Positions 36,961 to 47,485 are shown, numbered from the stretch's first letter. The stretch is 64,000 bases of DNA from Bacillus gaemokensis (GCF_001590835.1 NZ_LTAQ01000001.1:208357-272356); one strand, 5' to 3'. Notes: generated from the sequence alone by a model not told the origin. Numbers and translations are program-made.

Positions 36961-38822
36961 TACGCCTTGCCCCCCTTATCATCTAAATCTTCTTTATGAA
37001 TATGATAACCATGATCATCGATTACCGATCTCAAGAACATTGCACCAAACGTAATGATAAGTCCAACAATCGCGACTAATAACCAGAATGTATCTTTTCC
37101 ACCCTGCATATACATTGCGCCAAACGCCGCTATAAATAACCCAAGAGATATAACGAATGGTGAGAAAGAAGAATTCGGCATATGAATATCACTTATAGGC
37201 TCTGCCGCTGTCATTTCTTTGTTCCCTTCACGTTTCTCAATCCAGAACGGATCTAATCCACGAACGAAAGGTAATTGTTTGAAATTATATTCTGGTGTAG
37301 GTGCAGGCATTGTCCATTCTAATGTACGGCCATCCCACGGATCACGTCCTGCTTTCTCTTTAGACAATGATGTTTTAACAACATTAACTAAAAGGACAAT
37401 TGTTCCAAGGGCCATAAATGCAGCTCCAATCGAACTAACCATGTTACCAAGCTCTAATCCTTGCCCTTCTAGGTATGTGTAGTAACGACGTGGCATACCA
37501 ATTAGACCAAGGAAATGCTGGATAAAGAATGTTAAATGGAAACCAATAAAGAACAACCAAAATGTAATTTTCCCAAGTGTTTCATTTAATACTCTATTAA
37601 ACATAAGCGGCCAATAATAATGTGCACCTGCTAACAATCCAAATACAACCCCACCAACGATTACATAGTGGAAATGTGCCACAACGAAATAGTTATCATG
37701 GAATTGATAGTCAGCAGGGGCCGATGCAAGCATGACTCCTGTTACGCCCCCCATTACAAATGATGGAATAAAAGCTACAGCCCACATCATTGGCGTTGTA
37801 AATCTGATACTTCCGCCCCACATCGTAAAGAGCCAGTTGAATATCTTTATACCTGTCGGAACTGCAATTGCCATTGTTGCAACTGAAAAAATAGCATTCG
37901 CAACAGGACCGAGACCAACCGTGAACATGTGATGCGCCCACACCATAAAGCCTAAAAACCCAATTAATACTGTTGCAAATACCATAGATGAATAACCAAA
38001 CAATCGTTTTTTAGAGAATGTGGCGAAAATTTCTGAGAATATTCCGAAAGCTGGGAGGATAAGAATGTACACTTCTGGATGACCGAAGATCCAGAATAAA
38101 TGCTCCCATATAATTGTATTCCCCCCTAAAGCCGGGTTAAAGAAACTAGTACCAAATAAACGATCTAACATAAGCAACGCCAATCCAACCGTTAAAGGTG
38201 GAAATGCAAATAAAATAAGCGAGGATGTCACAAATGTTGTCCATGTAAACATCGGCATTCGCATGTATGTCATCCCAGGTGCACGCATATTAATAATTGT
38301 GACAAGGAAGTTAATCCCACCAATTAGTGTTCCTATACCTGAGATTTGCAGTCCTAATACATAGAAGTCCACTCCATGCCCCTTAGAAGCAAGAGATAGC
38401 GATGCATAAGATGTCCAACCCGCATCAGGCGCACCACCTAAAAACCAGCTTAAATTTAAAAATACTCCTCCGAAGAAAAACAACCAAAATCCAAGTGAAT
38501 TTAAAAATGGGAACGCCACATCTCGAGCCCCAATTTGAAGCGGTACAGCAGCGTTCATAAATGCAAATACAAGCGGCATAGCTGCGAGGAATATCATTGT
38601 TGTACCGTGCATCGTCAACACTTGGTTATACATATCTCCAACAAGAAAATCATTATTTGGAATCGCTAACTGAAGACGGATAAATAGCGCTTCTATTCCG
38701 CCAATGATAAAAAACAACCCACCTGCAATTAAATAGAGAATGGCAATTTTTTTATGGTCTACTGTCGTTAAATAATCCCATATAACAGCACCCATCCCCT
38801 GTTTTTTTGCTACAGAACTCAC
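36960..38822 (-). CDS. ctaD: Cytochrome c oxidase subunit I
   Basis: Catalytic subunit of the caa3 oxidase, carrying heme a and the heme a3-CuB centre. The 620 residues have about fourteen membrane segments. CuB and heme ligands are visible in WIFGHPEVYILILPAFG, VWAHHMFT and NYFVVAHFHYVIVGG, and TMHGTTMIFLAAMP carries the low-spin heme His. The operon order ctaC-ctaD-ctaE-ctaF is intact. Confidence 0.98.
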   Translation of the reverse strand: MSSVAKKQGMGAVIWDYLTTVDHKKIAILYLIAGGLFFIIGGIEALFIRLQLAIPNNDFLVGDMYNQVLTMHGTTMIFLAAMPLVFAFMNAAVPLQIGARDVAFPFLNSLGFWLFFFGGVFLNLSWFLGGAPDAGWTSYASLSLASKGHGVDFYVLGLQISGIGTLIGGINFLVTIINMRAPGMTYMRMPMFTWTTFVTSSLILFAFPPLTVGLALLMLDRLFGTSFFNPALGGNTIIWEHLFWIFGHPEVYILILPAFGIFSEIFATFSKKRLFGYSSMVFATVLIGFLGFMVWAHHMFTVGLGPVANAIFSVATMAIAVPTGIKIFNWLFTMWGGSIRFTTPMMWAVAFIPSFVMGGVTGVMLASAPADYQFHDNYFVVAHFHYVIVGGVVFGLLAGAHYYWPLMFNRVLNETLGKITFWLFFIGFHLTFFIQHFLGLIGMPRRYYTYLEGQGLELGNMVSSIGAAFMALGTIVLLVNVVKTSLSKEKAGRDPWDGRTLEWTMPAPTPEYNFKQLPFVRGLDPFWIEKREGNKEMTAAEPISDIHMPNSSFSPFVISLGLFIAAFGAMYMQGGKDTFWLLVAIVGLIITFGAMFLRSVIDDHGYHIHKEDLDDKGGKA

Positions 38823-38855
38823 GTTTTCAACCTCCCCTTCGCAAATGATCCCTCT

Positions 38856-39905
38856 TTACTTCTCAACTTTTAACGTTTTCAAATATGCATGTAATGCATC
38901 TACTTGACCATCCGTTAAGTTTCCATATTTACCAGTCATTTTATTTCCTGGTTTCATATTTTCAGGATCTTTTAGCCATTTTTTTACGTTTTCTTCATTA
39001 TTTTCGGCAATACCAGCAACCGTATCGCGATCAGCAAAGTTTGCTAGGTTTGGTGCAATACGTGCAGAAGGTGGTCTACTATCATTTGATCCAACTGCAT
39101 GACAACCAATACAGCTTTTGTTGAATATTTCCTTACCTTCCTGTTCTTTTGTAGAAGCTACTTCCTTTTTACCATCAATCTTCTTCATATCAGCAATCCA
39201 AGATTTGTACTCGCTTTCATCAACAGCTTTCACTTTAAATTGCATTAAAGAATGTGATGGACCACAAAATTCTGTACAAAAACCATTATAAGTGCCTGAT
39301 TTATCTGCTTTTAACCACATTTTGTTGACATTATCTGTATTCGTATCCATTTTTCCAGCTAAAGATGGAACCCAAAATGAATGCTTAATGTCGGCACCCT
39401 TCAAATTCAAATACACTTTCTTACCTGTGGGGATAACTAAATCTTGTGAAGTTACTACCTTTTCTGATTTATAAGAAAATTCCCACCAATAAAGATTCGC
39501 TGTTACATCAACAACGATTGTATCTTTATCAATATTCTTTTTCTCCATCGCACTTACATCAGCAAGTTTGAATGTATATGTAACAGTTGGGACAGCCAAT
39601 ATAAGCAAAAGGATAATTGGAATGACTGTCCATATAATTTCTAGCTTGTGATTCCCTTCAACTTGTTTCGGGATATAATCTTCCTGCCCCTTCTTTTGTC
39701 GGAAACGCACAATTACATACAAGAAAATAATAGTAACTACAAGTACCACACCTACCATAATTGCACTTGCTAACAAGAGTAAATCATATTGCATTTTCGC
39801 TACTTCACCTTGCGGAATTAAAGTAGATTGAAAGGCTTTACCGCATCCCCCCAACAGTAAAGCCAGCAGTGAAACGAATGAAAGCAGTCGCCACTGTTTC
39901 TTCAT
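38856..39905 (-). CDS. ctaC: Cytochrome c oxidase subunit II with fused cytochrome c domain
   Basis: Electron-entry subunit of the caa3 oxidase. The 349 residues start with a lipoprotein signal (LALLLGGC lipobox) and two membrane segments (about 40-65 and 85-105). A CuA domain (WEFSYKSE, HSFWVPSL, CTEFCGPSHSLM) follows, then a C-terminal cytochrome c with CIGCH and a Met ligand in KPGNKMTG. ATG at 39905 is preceded by GGGGG. Upstream TTGAGA, 17 bases, TAAAGT is a possible promoter. Confidence 0.97.
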   Translation of the reverse strand: MKKQWRLLSFVSLLALLLGGCGKAFQSTLIPQGEVAKMQYDLLLLASAIMVGVVLVVTIIFLYVIVRFRQKKGQEDYIPKQVEGNHKLEIIWTVIPIILLLILAVPTVTYTFKLADVSAMEKKNIDKDTIVVDVTANLYWWEFSYKSEKVVTSQDLVIPTGKKVYLNLKGADIKHSFWVPSLAGKMDTNTDNVNKMWLKADKSGTYNGFCTEFCGPSHSLMQFKVKAVDESEYKSWIADMKKIDGKKEVASTKEQEGKEIFNKSCIGCHAVGSNDSRPPSARIAPNLANFADRDTVAGIAENNEENVKKWLKDPENMKPGNKMTGKYGNLTDGQVDALHAYLKTLKVEK

Positions 39906-39997
39906 ACAAACAACCCCCACTTTCTTTGTGAATTAGATTGTACTTTATAATTAAGTAAAGTAAATCTCAACGTAAAGAAATCCCTCATGTCGTTGTC

Positions 39998-40921
39998 TTA
40001 GAAGAATGTTACTACAATCATTGATACAAATAAGATTGTAAGGTAATTCAAGGAGTAAACAAACATTTGTATGGACCATTTGATGTCGTCTTTCTTACGG
40101 AAACCATAGAATCCTAGTGCGATCCATCCGATATTAAGCAATGTTGCAATTACCATAAATGTTACTCCGAGTCCACTCATATAAAATGGTAGTGGTAATA
40201 AACATACTGTCCAAATCATTATTTGGCGTTTTGTAAACTCAAATCCATGTACTACTGGTAGCATCGGAATGCCTGCATTGCGATATTCATCAACACGTTT
40301 CATCGCAAGAGCGAGAAAGTGTGGAATTTGCCAAATAAACATAATTAAAAATAGCATCCAAGCAATTGGATGATTTAGAGTTGGATCAATTGCCGCCCAA
40401 CCGATTAAAGGTGGAACTGCACCAGATACACTACCTACTACTGTATTTAGTGTGTATGCTCGTTTTGTCCATAATGAATATAGAACAACATATGTGAAAG
40501 CACCAATGAACCCAATGAATACTGCCATCGGCGTTGTCAACAACAAGAATACAAATCCAAGAAGTAATATTGAAATACCAAATGTTAATGCGAATCCAGG
40601 TTTATATTTACCTGTTACTGTTGGACGGTTTTTCGTCCGTTCCATTAAATGGTCAATATCTCGGTCTATATAGTTATTTAAACTACATGCCCCCGCCATA
40701 ATTAATCCCGAACCGACAATTGCAAAAAACATCTTATCTAAGTGGTTCAAAACATTTAATCCATTAAAATGTAAAGCCAACCAAAAACCTGTAAATACAG
40801 TAAGTGTATTTGAGTTTACAATCCCCATCTTAACGAGCGCTAATAAATCTTGTACACGTGTTGTTTCCGGTATACTTGTTACAGCTGACTCATCATGCAG
40901 CTCACTTGTTGCATGGTTCAT
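39998..40921 (-). CDS. ctaB: Protoheme IX farnesyltransferase (heme O synthase)
   Basis: UbiA-family membrane prenyltransferase that makes heme O from heme B. The 307 residues have about eight to nine membrane segments and the Asp-rich motif [15 protein letters not shown] plus [22 protein letters not shown] at 40921 gives eight bases from AGGGGG; the ATG directly before it is too close. It is divergent from ctaA, which uses its product. Confidence 0.96.
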   Translation of the reverse strand: MNHATSELHDESAVTSIPETTRVQDLLALVKMGIVNSNTLTVFTGFWLALHFNGLNVLNHLDKMFFAIVGSGLIMAGACSLNNYIDRDIDHLMERTKNRPTVTGKYKPGFALTFGISILLLGFVFLLLTTPMAVFIGFIGAFTYVVLYSLWTKRAYTLNTVVGSVSGAVPPLIGWAAIDPTLNHPIAWMLFLIMFIWQIPHFLALAMKRVDEYRNAGIPMLPVVHGFEFTKRQIMIWTVCLLPLPFYMSGLGVTFMVIATLLNIGWIALGFYGFRKKDDIKWSIQMFVYSLNYLTILFVSMIVVTFF

Positions 40922-41423
40922 CATTTCAACCCCCTCTTAAAACTTTCATCTTTCTATTGCGCCCTTACTTCATATGAAATATCGCGCTATATATATAGCA
41001 ATATTATTACAGTAGAAATATTGTTAACTCATTCTACTACTAATCTACGCTCATACTCGAGTATATTAAAACATATTTCCCGAACAATTTGTGAAGAAAA
41101 CATGAACTTTTTGTGTCGAATAACAAAAAAGTTTCTCCTATTACTCCCTAATCATACCATGAGATTACCTTCTATAATAAACTATTTTGTCATATTTGGC
41201 ATATATTCTCCTCATTTCTTTTCATAATAGAAGTATTTTCACCTATAATAGGTGGTTTTTATTCCATTTTTTTGTTTTTTGAAAGCACTTTATCACCTAC
41301 CTCCATTCCTTTGCTATTTTATTATTTTTTATATATCATAGGACTGTAGCGCATTTCGTTCAATAAAATTGATGAAATGAAAATATTTCGCAATAACTTC
41401 ATAACAGAAAGATGGTGAAAAGA
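40922..41423. promoter_or_regulatory. ctaB / ctaA divergent control region
   Basis: No gene in these 500 bases. TTTGTGAAGAAAA (41088-41100) and TTTTTGTGTCGAA (41107-41119) resemble ResD half-sites, and ctaA and ctaB of B. subtilis are ResD-regulated. A perfect palindrome CACCTATAATAGGTG (41240-41254), followed by TTTTT, lies before ctaA. Another, GCTATATATATAGC (40986-40999), lies before ctaB. Confidence 0.4.
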
Positions 41424-42371
41424 TTGCAACGCTTTATTAAATGGTTAGCAGTCATTACAAGTCTCGACCTATTATTTGTTTTACTAGGGGGAGCATTGGT
41501 TACAAAAACAGGGTCAGGGCAAGGGTGCGGTAAATCATGGCCTCTTTGTAATGGTGAATTCGTTCCTTCCAATTTATCAATGGAAACGATTATTGAACTA
41601 AGTCATCGCTTAACATCAGGATCCGCAGGAATTCTCGTTACACTTCTTTGCATCTTATCCTGGAAATATTATAAGCATGTACGTGAAACAAAAACGCTTG
41701 CTATTTTATCTTTCGTATTTTTAGTTGCACAAGCATTAATGGGGGCAGCCGCAGTTGTATGGGGACAAGTACCTGCTGTACTTGCTATTCATTTCGGTAT
41801 TTCCTTAATCTCATTTGCTTCTGTCATTCTACTATCGTGTCTTATTTTTGAGATTGACAAAAAATTCGATGCACGATCTCTCATTATGGACAAAAAGATG
41901 AAATTTCATATTTATGGTGTAACAATTTACAGCTATATCGTCGTCTATACAGGGGCTCTGGTACGTCATGAACGTGCAAGTTTAGCATGCCCAGACTTCC
42001 CACTTTGTAGTAAAAATAGACCATGGCCTACTCAGTTACACGAATGGGTTCAGATGGGACACAGGGTTGCTGCAATGTTCATATTCGCTTGGATTCTATA
42101 TGCAATGATTGTTGCGATTCGTCACTATAAACAACAGCGAGTTATATACTGGGGATGGATTACTTCATTTATTCTCGTTACGCTTCAAGCAATCGTTGGT
42201 ATTTTAGTTGTCTATACAGATGCAAGCTTGCCAATGGCATTGTTACACTCACTCTTTATCTCTTGCCTCTTTGCTGTATTATGTTATTTAGTCATGTTAG
42301 GCACGAGAAGCAAAGCAAACGTGCAAGACACACGCGAATCAACTACTACACAAAAGAAACAATCATTATAA
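41424..42371 (+). CDS. ctaA: Heme A synthase CtaA
   Basis: Membrane enzyme that oxidises the C8 methyl of heme O to give heme A for the caa3 oxidase. The 315 residues have about eight membrane segments, the Cys pairs GCGKSWPLC and ACPDFPLC in extracytoplasmic loops, and heme-ligand His residues in ELSHRLTSG and [10 protein letters not shown] chose TTG at 41424 (LQRFIKW; GGTG upstream). An ATG at 41412 in frame is the alternative, and both ribosome sites are weak. The gene is convergent with pycA. Confidence 0.94.
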   Translation: MQRFIKWLAVITSLDLLFVLLGGALVTKTGSGQGCGKSWPLCNGEFVPSNLSMETIIELSHRLTSGSAGILVTLLCILSWKYYKHVRETKTLAILSFVFLVAQALMGAAAVVWGQVPAVLAIHFGISLISFASVILLSCLIFEIDKKFDARSLIMDKKMKFHIYGVTIYSYIVVYTGALVRHERASLACPDFPLCSKNRPWPTQLHEWVQMGHRVAAMFIFAWILYAMIVAIRHYKQQRVIYWGWITSFILVTLQAIVGILVVYTDASLPMALLHSLFISCLFAVLCYLVMLGTRSKANVQDTRESTTTQKKQSL

Positions 42372-42397
42372 TAACTTGCCTATGGCAAGTTATTATT
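42369..42397. terminator. intrinsic terminator of ctaA
   Basis: ATAATAACTTGCC and GGCAAGTTATTAT form a 13-bp stem with a 3-base loop followed by TTTTTAT on the plus strand. It overlaps the ctaA stop. Confidence 0.85.
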
Positions 42398-42405
42398 TTT
42401 ATATA

Positions 42406-42441
42406 AAGAAAAGAGCTACTTTTCAGCAACTCTTTTCTTTA
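42406..42441 (-). terminator. intrinsic terminator of pycA
   Basis: AAAGAAAAGAG pairs with CTCTTTTCTTT, and on the minus strand the inner TGCT/AGTA part extends the stem imperfectly. It lies just after the pycA stop. Confidence 0.65.
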
Positions 42442-42444
42442 TTA

Positions 42445-45400
42445 TTATTGCTCCAGTTCAATTAGCAAATCGCCTGTTTGAATGGCATCGCCATCTTTTA
42501 CATGTACTTTTTTCACTTTGCCATTGAATGGCGCTTGAACGGTTGTTTCCATTTTCATTGCTTCTGTAATTGCCATAGAATCGCCTTTTTTCACTTCATC
42601 GCCTTCATTTACAACCAATTTAATGACAGTTCCCGGCATTGTTGCACTAATATGATTTGGATTTTCACGGTTTCCTTTCACACGTTGTGCAACTGTTGCT
42701 TTAACACTTTCATCCTTCACAACAATTTCACGCGGTTGTCCGTTAAATTCAAAATAAAGTACACGTGTTCCATCTGGCTGAGGCTCTCCAATTGATACTA
42801 ATTTAACCATTAACGTTTTACCACGTTCAATTTCTACACCAATTTCTTCACCAAGTCTCATACCATGGAAAAATGTTGGTGTATCAAGTACAGACACATT
42901 TCCATAGAGCCCTACAACTTTTTGATAATCCATAAATACTTTTGGATATAATGCATATGCAACCACATCAAAGATAGTTACTTCACGTCCAAGTTTATGG
43001 AATAGTTCTTCTTTTAAAGCATTGAAATCCACTGGTTCTAACAACTCACCCGGTCTTACTGTTAATGGTTCTTTTCCTTTTAGAATAATTTTTTGTAATT
43101 CTTTCGGGAAGCCACCATACGGTTGCCCAAGATCCCCAGAGAACATTTCGATAACAGAACCTGGGAAATCCAGCGAATGTCCACGTTCAAAAATATCTTG
43201 TTCTGTCAGATGATTTTGGACCATAAACAGTGCCATATCACCAACAACTTTTGATGATGGTGTTACTTTTACAATATCACCAAACATATCGTTTACGCGG
43301 CGATACATCACTTTTACTTCATCAAAGCGGTCTCCTAATCCAACTGCTTTTGCTTGTTGCTGAAGATTACTATATTGACCACCTGGCATTTCATGCATAT
43401 ATACTTCTGTATGAGGTGCATTCATACCACTTTCAAATGGTGCATAATATTTACGAACATCTTCCCAATAATGTGAAAGTTTCTCTAATGCATCCACCTT
43501 TACATCTGGTTGTCTTTCATTTCCACCTAACGCATAATACAACGTATTCGCACTCGGTTGCGATGTTAAGCCTGCCATTGAGCTAACTGCCACATCGACG
43601 ATATCAACACCTGCTTCAATTGCTTTCGTATACGTTAACACACCATTTCCACTTGTATCATGTGTATGAAGGTGAATCGGAATCGATACTGTTTCTTTTA
43701 GTGCAGAAACTAAATCATAAGCAGCATTCGGTTTTAATAGTCCAGCCATATCTTTAATACCTAAAATATGTGCTCCTGATGCTTCTAATTCTTTCGCTAA
43801 ATCTTTATAGTAATTCAAATCGTATTTGCTACGCATCGGATCATGAATATCCCCTGTATAACACATTGTTGCTTCTGCAATCTTACCGCTGTCTCTTACA
43901 GCATCAATTGCAACTCTCATACCTTCCACCCAATTTAAGCTATCAAAAATACGGAATACATCAATTCCAGCTTGTGCCGAACATTCCACGAATTTTTGGA
44001 TTAAATTATCTGGATAATTTTTATAACCAACTGCATTTGATGAACGAAGAAGCATTTGGAATAATACGTTCGGCATTCTTTCACGAAGTTCTAATAATCG
44101 TTCCCATGGGTCTTCTTTTAAGAAACGATATGCTACATCAAATGTCGCGCCGCCCCACATCTCCGCTGAGAATAAATTTGGTAACATTCTAGCTGTTGGT
44201 TCAGCAATTTGGTTTAAATCTTTTGTACGAATACGTGTTGCAAGTAAAGATTGATGCGCATCGCGGAATGTTGTATCTGTTAAAAGTACACGTTTTTGAT
44301 CTTGTACCCATTTTACTAATCCATCTGCACCACGTTCATTTAAGATTTGTTTCGTCCCATCTTGAATCGGCTCATAATGTTTTACATTTGGTATACGTGC
44401 ATCTGAGAAAATTGGTTTCTCTTTTTTCCCTACTCCAGGGAAACCATTTACTGTTACCGTACCAACATAACTTAACATTTTCGTTCCACGGTCTTTACGC
44501 TTTGGAAACACGAACAGTTCAGGTGATGCATCAATAAATGATGTATCGTATTCTCCTGACAAGAAGTTTTTATGTTTGACCACATTCTCTAGGAATGGAA
44601 TATTTGTTTTAATACCGCGAATACGGAACTCTTTTAAGTTACGCTCCATTTTCGCAGCAGCTTGTTCAAATGTAAGTGCCCACGTTGTTACTTTTACAAG
44701 TAACGAATCGTAGTAAGGAGTAATAACTGCACCTTGGAAACTATTCCCTGTGTCAAGACGAACACCAAAACCACCACCAGAGCGGTACGCCATAATTTTC
44801 CCTGTATCAGGCATAAAATTATTAAGTGGATCCTCTGTTGTTACACGAGATTGAATTGCATACCCATGCACAATGATCTCTTCTTGTTTTGGTACACTCA
44901 CTATCGAACTATGTAAAGCATGTCCATCTGCAATTAAAATTTGTGACTGAACAATATCAATTCCTGTAATCATTTCTGTAATTGTATGTTCTACTTGAAC
45001 ACGTGGATTTACTTCAATGAAATAAAAATCATTGCCTTTTACAAGGAATTCAACTGTACCAGCATTTAAATAATTTACATTTTTCGTTAACTGCACCGCC
45101 GCTTCACAAATACGATGACGAAGATCATCTGAAAGTGATACACTTGGCGCAATTTCAACTACTTTTTGATGGCGACGTTGTACAGAGCAATCACGCTCAT
45201 ATAAATGCACAACATTGCCCTTTTCATCTGCCAATATTTGAACTTCTATATGTTTAGGTTTTTCAACAAATTTTTCAACATACACTTCATCATTACCAAA
45301 AGCTGCTTTTGCTTCTGACTTTGCACGATCATAAGATTCTTTTAATTCATTACTATTACGTACAATACGCATACCACGACCGCCACCACCAAGGGAAGCT

Positions 45401-45891
45401 TTAATAATTATCGGGTAATCATACTTCTTGGCAAAGTCTTCAACTTCTTCTATTGAATTAACAGGACCATCGCTACCAGGAATAACTGGAATATTTGCTA
45501 GTTGTGCTTGTGTTCTCGCTTTTACTTTATCTCCAAACATATCTAGGTGCTTACTTTTTGGTCCGATAAAGATAATTCCCTCTTCTTCACAACGTCTTGC
45601 AAATTGAATATTTTCTGACAAAAAACCATATCCAGGGTGAATCGCATCCACACGATTACTTTTCGCAATCTCAATGATGTCTTCAATATCAAGGTATGCG
45701 TCAATTGGCTTTTTGCCTTCCCCCACTAAATAAGATTCATCTGCTTTATAGCGATGGTAAGAACCGCTATCCTCTTTCGAATAAATTGCAACTGTGCTTA
45801 ATCCAAGTTCTGAACAAGCTCGGAATACACGGATTGCAATTTCTCCACGGTTAGCTACTAATACTTTTTGAATACGTTGCAGCTTTGTCAT
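42445..45891 (-). CDS. pycA: Pyruvate carboxylase
   Basis: Biotin enzyme converting pyruvate, bicarbonate and ATP to oxaloacetate, feeding the TCA cycle. The 1148 residues run as biotin carboxylase (about 1-455; ATP-grasp with KASLGGGGRGMRIV and YFIEVNPRVQVEHT), carboxyltransferase (about 530-830; TTFRDAHQSLLATR, HLHTHDTSGNG), a tetramerisation region, and a C-terminal biotinyl domain with TEAMKMET (Lys about 1113). AGGGGGA precedes the ATG. It sits between ctaA and ftsW as in B. subtilis. Confidence 0.98.
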   Translation of the reverse strand: MTKLQRIQKVLVANRGEIAIRVFRACSELGLSTVAIYSKEDSGSYHRYKADESYLVGEGKKPIDAYLDIEDIIEIAKSNRVDAIHPGYGFLSENIQFARRCEEEGIIFIGPKSKHLDMFGDKVKARTQAQLANIPVIPGSDGPVNSIEEVEDFAKKYDYPIIIKASLGGGGRGMRIVRNSNELKESYDRAKSEAKAAFGNDEVYVEKFVEKPKHIEVQILADEKGNVVHLYERDCSVQRRHQKVVEIAPSVSLSDDLRHRICEAAVQLTKNVNYLNAGTVEFLVKGNDFYFIEVNPRVQVEHTITEMITGIDIVQSQILIADGHALHSSIVSVPKQEEIIVHGYAIQSRVTTEDPLNNFMPDTGKIMAYRSGGGFGVRLDTGNSFQGAVITPYYDSLLVKVTTWALTFEQAAAKMERNLKEFRIRGIKTNIPFLENVVKHKNFLSGEYDTSFIDASPELFVFPKRKDRGTKMLSYVGTVTVNGFPGVGKKEKPIFSDARIPNVKHYEPIQDGTKQILNERGADGLVKWVQDQKRVLLTDTTFRDAHQSLLATRIRTKDLNQIAEPTARMLPNLFSAEMWGGATFDVAYRFLKEDPWERLLELRERMPNVLFQMLLRSSNAVGYKNYPDNLIQKFVECSAQAGIDVFRIFDSLNWVEGMRVAIDAVRDSGKIAEATMCYTGDIHDPMRSKYDLNYYKDLAKELEASGAHILGIKDMAGLLKPNAAYDLVSALKETVSIPIHLHTHDTSGNGVLTYTKAIEAGVDIVDVAVSSMAGLTSQPSANTLYYALGGNERQPDVKVDALEKLSHYWEDVRKYYAPFESGMNAPHTEVYMHEMPGGQYSNLQQQAKAVGLGDRFDEVKVMYRRVNDMFGDIVKVTPSSKVVGDMALFMVQNHLTEQDIFERGHSLDFPGSVIEMFSGDLGQPYGGFPKELQKIILKGKEPLTVRPGELLEPVDFNALKEELFHKLGREVTIFDVVAYALYPKVFMDYQKVVGLYGNVSVLDTPTFFHGMRLGEEIGVEIERGKTLMVKLVSIGEPQPDGTRVLYFEFNGQPREIVVKDESVKATVAQRVKGNRENPNHISATMPGTVIKLVVNEGDEVKKGDSMAITEAMKMETTVQAPFNGKVKKVHVKDGDAIQTGDLLIELEQ

Positions 45892-46186
45892 GATTTTCCC
45901 CCTCTACTTTACTACCACTCTAGAGATTAAATAGACACACGCTCTAAAGAGCGTGAAGTTCTTCACTTTCTTTTCTAAATTATACTTGGAAAGCTTCACT
46001 TTATTTTTATTCATCATACCTTATTTTTCAACAAATGATAAGTTTTCTGATCAATTTGTTTCACAAAAATAGTATAGCACAACTCTTCCGTTTCTAACAG
46101 TTTTATTGTATAACCTATTCGAATTAATAAGTTATACTTTTTTGTTACTTTATCAAAAAGTATAACTTATTAAAAACTATAAAAAA
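45892..46186 (-). promoter_or_regulatory. pycA upstream region with nested palindromes
   Basis: About 300 bases without a gene. CACGCTCTAAAGAGCGTG (45938-45955) is immediately followed by the overlapping GTGAAGTTCTTCAC (45953-45966), about 50-75 bases before the pycA start. A TATGAT on the minus strand near 46015 may be a -10. The larger repeat at 46124-46173 is listed separately. Confidence 0.4.
46124..46173. repeat. 19-bp perfect inverted repeat between ftsW and pycA
   Basis: TTAATAAGTTATACTTTTT (46124-46142) and its exact complement (46155-46173) flank TGTTACTTTATC. It sits between the pycA promoter region and the ftsW terminator. It could be a terminator, an operator or a small mobile-element scar. 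Confidence 0.6.
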
Positions 46187-46217
46187 AAAGCTTTGTGTTA
46201 AAAAACACAAAACCTTT
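46187..46217 (-). terminator. intrinsic terminator of ftsW
   Basis: AACACAAA and TTTGTGTT form the core of an imperfect stem around an AAAA loop, followed on the minus strand by nine T. It starts right after the ftsW stop. Confidence 0.75.
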
Positions 46218-47407
46218 TATTTCACAACAACAAGGTGCGGCTCACCTTGCCCTTTTTTCTTGTTTATTTCTTCTTGTTGCTTTTCCTGTCGTTTTACGAA
46301 ACTACCTATGTTTAGCAAGATGCCCATTGCAAATAAATTCGCCATTAAAGAACTGCCACCGTAACTAATAAATGGCAAAGGTACACCAGTAAGAGGCAAT
46401 AGTCCACTCATACCGCCAATATTAACAAACGTTTGTACTCCAAGCAGGCTAGCAATGCCAATTGCAATTAAACTTCCAAATGGATCTTTACACTTTTGAG
46501 CGATTCGGAATGAACGAATGATTATAAGTAACAAACTAATTAAAACAATCGCTACACCGATAAAACCAAGCTCTTCAGATATAATCGCCATAATAAAATC
46601 TGTATGTGGCTCAGGTAAATATCCGAATTTTTGTATACTGTTACTAAGTCCTCTCCCATTTAGTCCACCTGAAGCAATTCCGATAAAAGAATTCACCAGC
46701 TGAAATCCATCACCTTGCGGATCGTCAAATGGATTCAAAAATGCTGTAAAACGTGCTTTTTGATAAGGTTTCAATGCATAGTTACCAACTAAGTATACTA
46801 GTGGAATCCATACAATAGAACTTAGTACCAGACGCTTTATCCATGTATTAATAGGAACACCCGAACAAAGGAACATAATCCCAACAATGCCTACAATCAA
46901 CAAAACCGTCCCTAAGTCATTTTGTTTCAGAATTAAAAATACTACTAATCCTATCCACAGAATTGTACCTGCTGATCCTTTCCATACTGAAGTATCTGTT
47001 TCTTGTCTTCTTGCAAAGAAACGTGCGAGTACAATAATAATAGCTATTTTAACAAATTCCGCCGGCTGTATACCAAATACCCACGCTTGCGCACCATTTG
47101 CTTTCGTTCCAAGCAATAATGCTAATGATAGTAATCCAACGCTTCCTACCATCATTAACAGTAAAATAATTCGTTTCCTCCAAAGTTGGTATGGAATTGC
47201 AACGATTACTCCTAAGCCCAATACTGCACCTATACCTAATGCTAATAATTGCTTACGAAAAAAGTGATCACTCGGAAAATTAAATTTAGCAAATTTTGTA
47301 ATGGCCAAAATAGAGCTAGCACTGTATACCATTATAACTCCCAGTACACATAAAATAACAAGAGGAAGCAATAACGAATAATCCATTGACTTCCATACTT
47401 TTTTCAT
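46217..47407 (-). CDS. ftsW: Cell division SEDS glycosyltransferase FtsW
   Basis: Essential septal glycan polymerase, partner of PBP2B. The 396 residues have about ten membrane segments, with QPAEFVKIAIIIVLARF, LPEPHTDFIMAIISEELGF and LPFISYGGSS. Its location next to pycA, away from the dcw cluster, is the normal Bacillus place for ftsW and separates it from the paralogue spoVE. GAGG precedes the ATG. Confidence 0.95.
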   Translation of the reverse strand: MKKVWKSMDYSLLLPLVILCVLGVIMVYSASSILAITKFAKFNFPSDHFFRKQLLALGIGAVLGLGVIVAIPYQLWRKRIILLLMMVGSVGLLSLALLLGTKANGAQAWVFGIQPAEFVKIAIIIVLARFFARRQETDTSVWKGSAGTILWIGLVVFLILKQNDLGTVLLIVGIVGIMFLCSGVPINTWIKRLVLSSIVWIPLVYLVGNYALKPYQKARFTAFLNPFDDPQGDGFQLVNSFIGIASGGLNGRGLSNSIQKFGYLPEPHTDFIMAIISEELGFIGVAIVLISLLLIIIRSFRIAQKCKDPFGSLIAIGIASLLGVQTFVNIGGMSGLLPLTGVPLPFISYGGSSLMANLFAMGILLNIGSFVKRQEKQQEEINKKKGQGEPHLVVVK

Positions 47408-47485
47408 TCAATATCCTCTTTCTATTTTCAATTTAATTGTTGTATTCCATATGTATCGAAATTCTTCCTGCTTTATTATACAAAT

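Noticed and set aside
43770-44537. Long plus-strand frames opposite pycA and other large genes
   Set aside because: They are antisense shadows of strongly conserved coding regions, rich in Leu, His and Cys, without ribosome sites.
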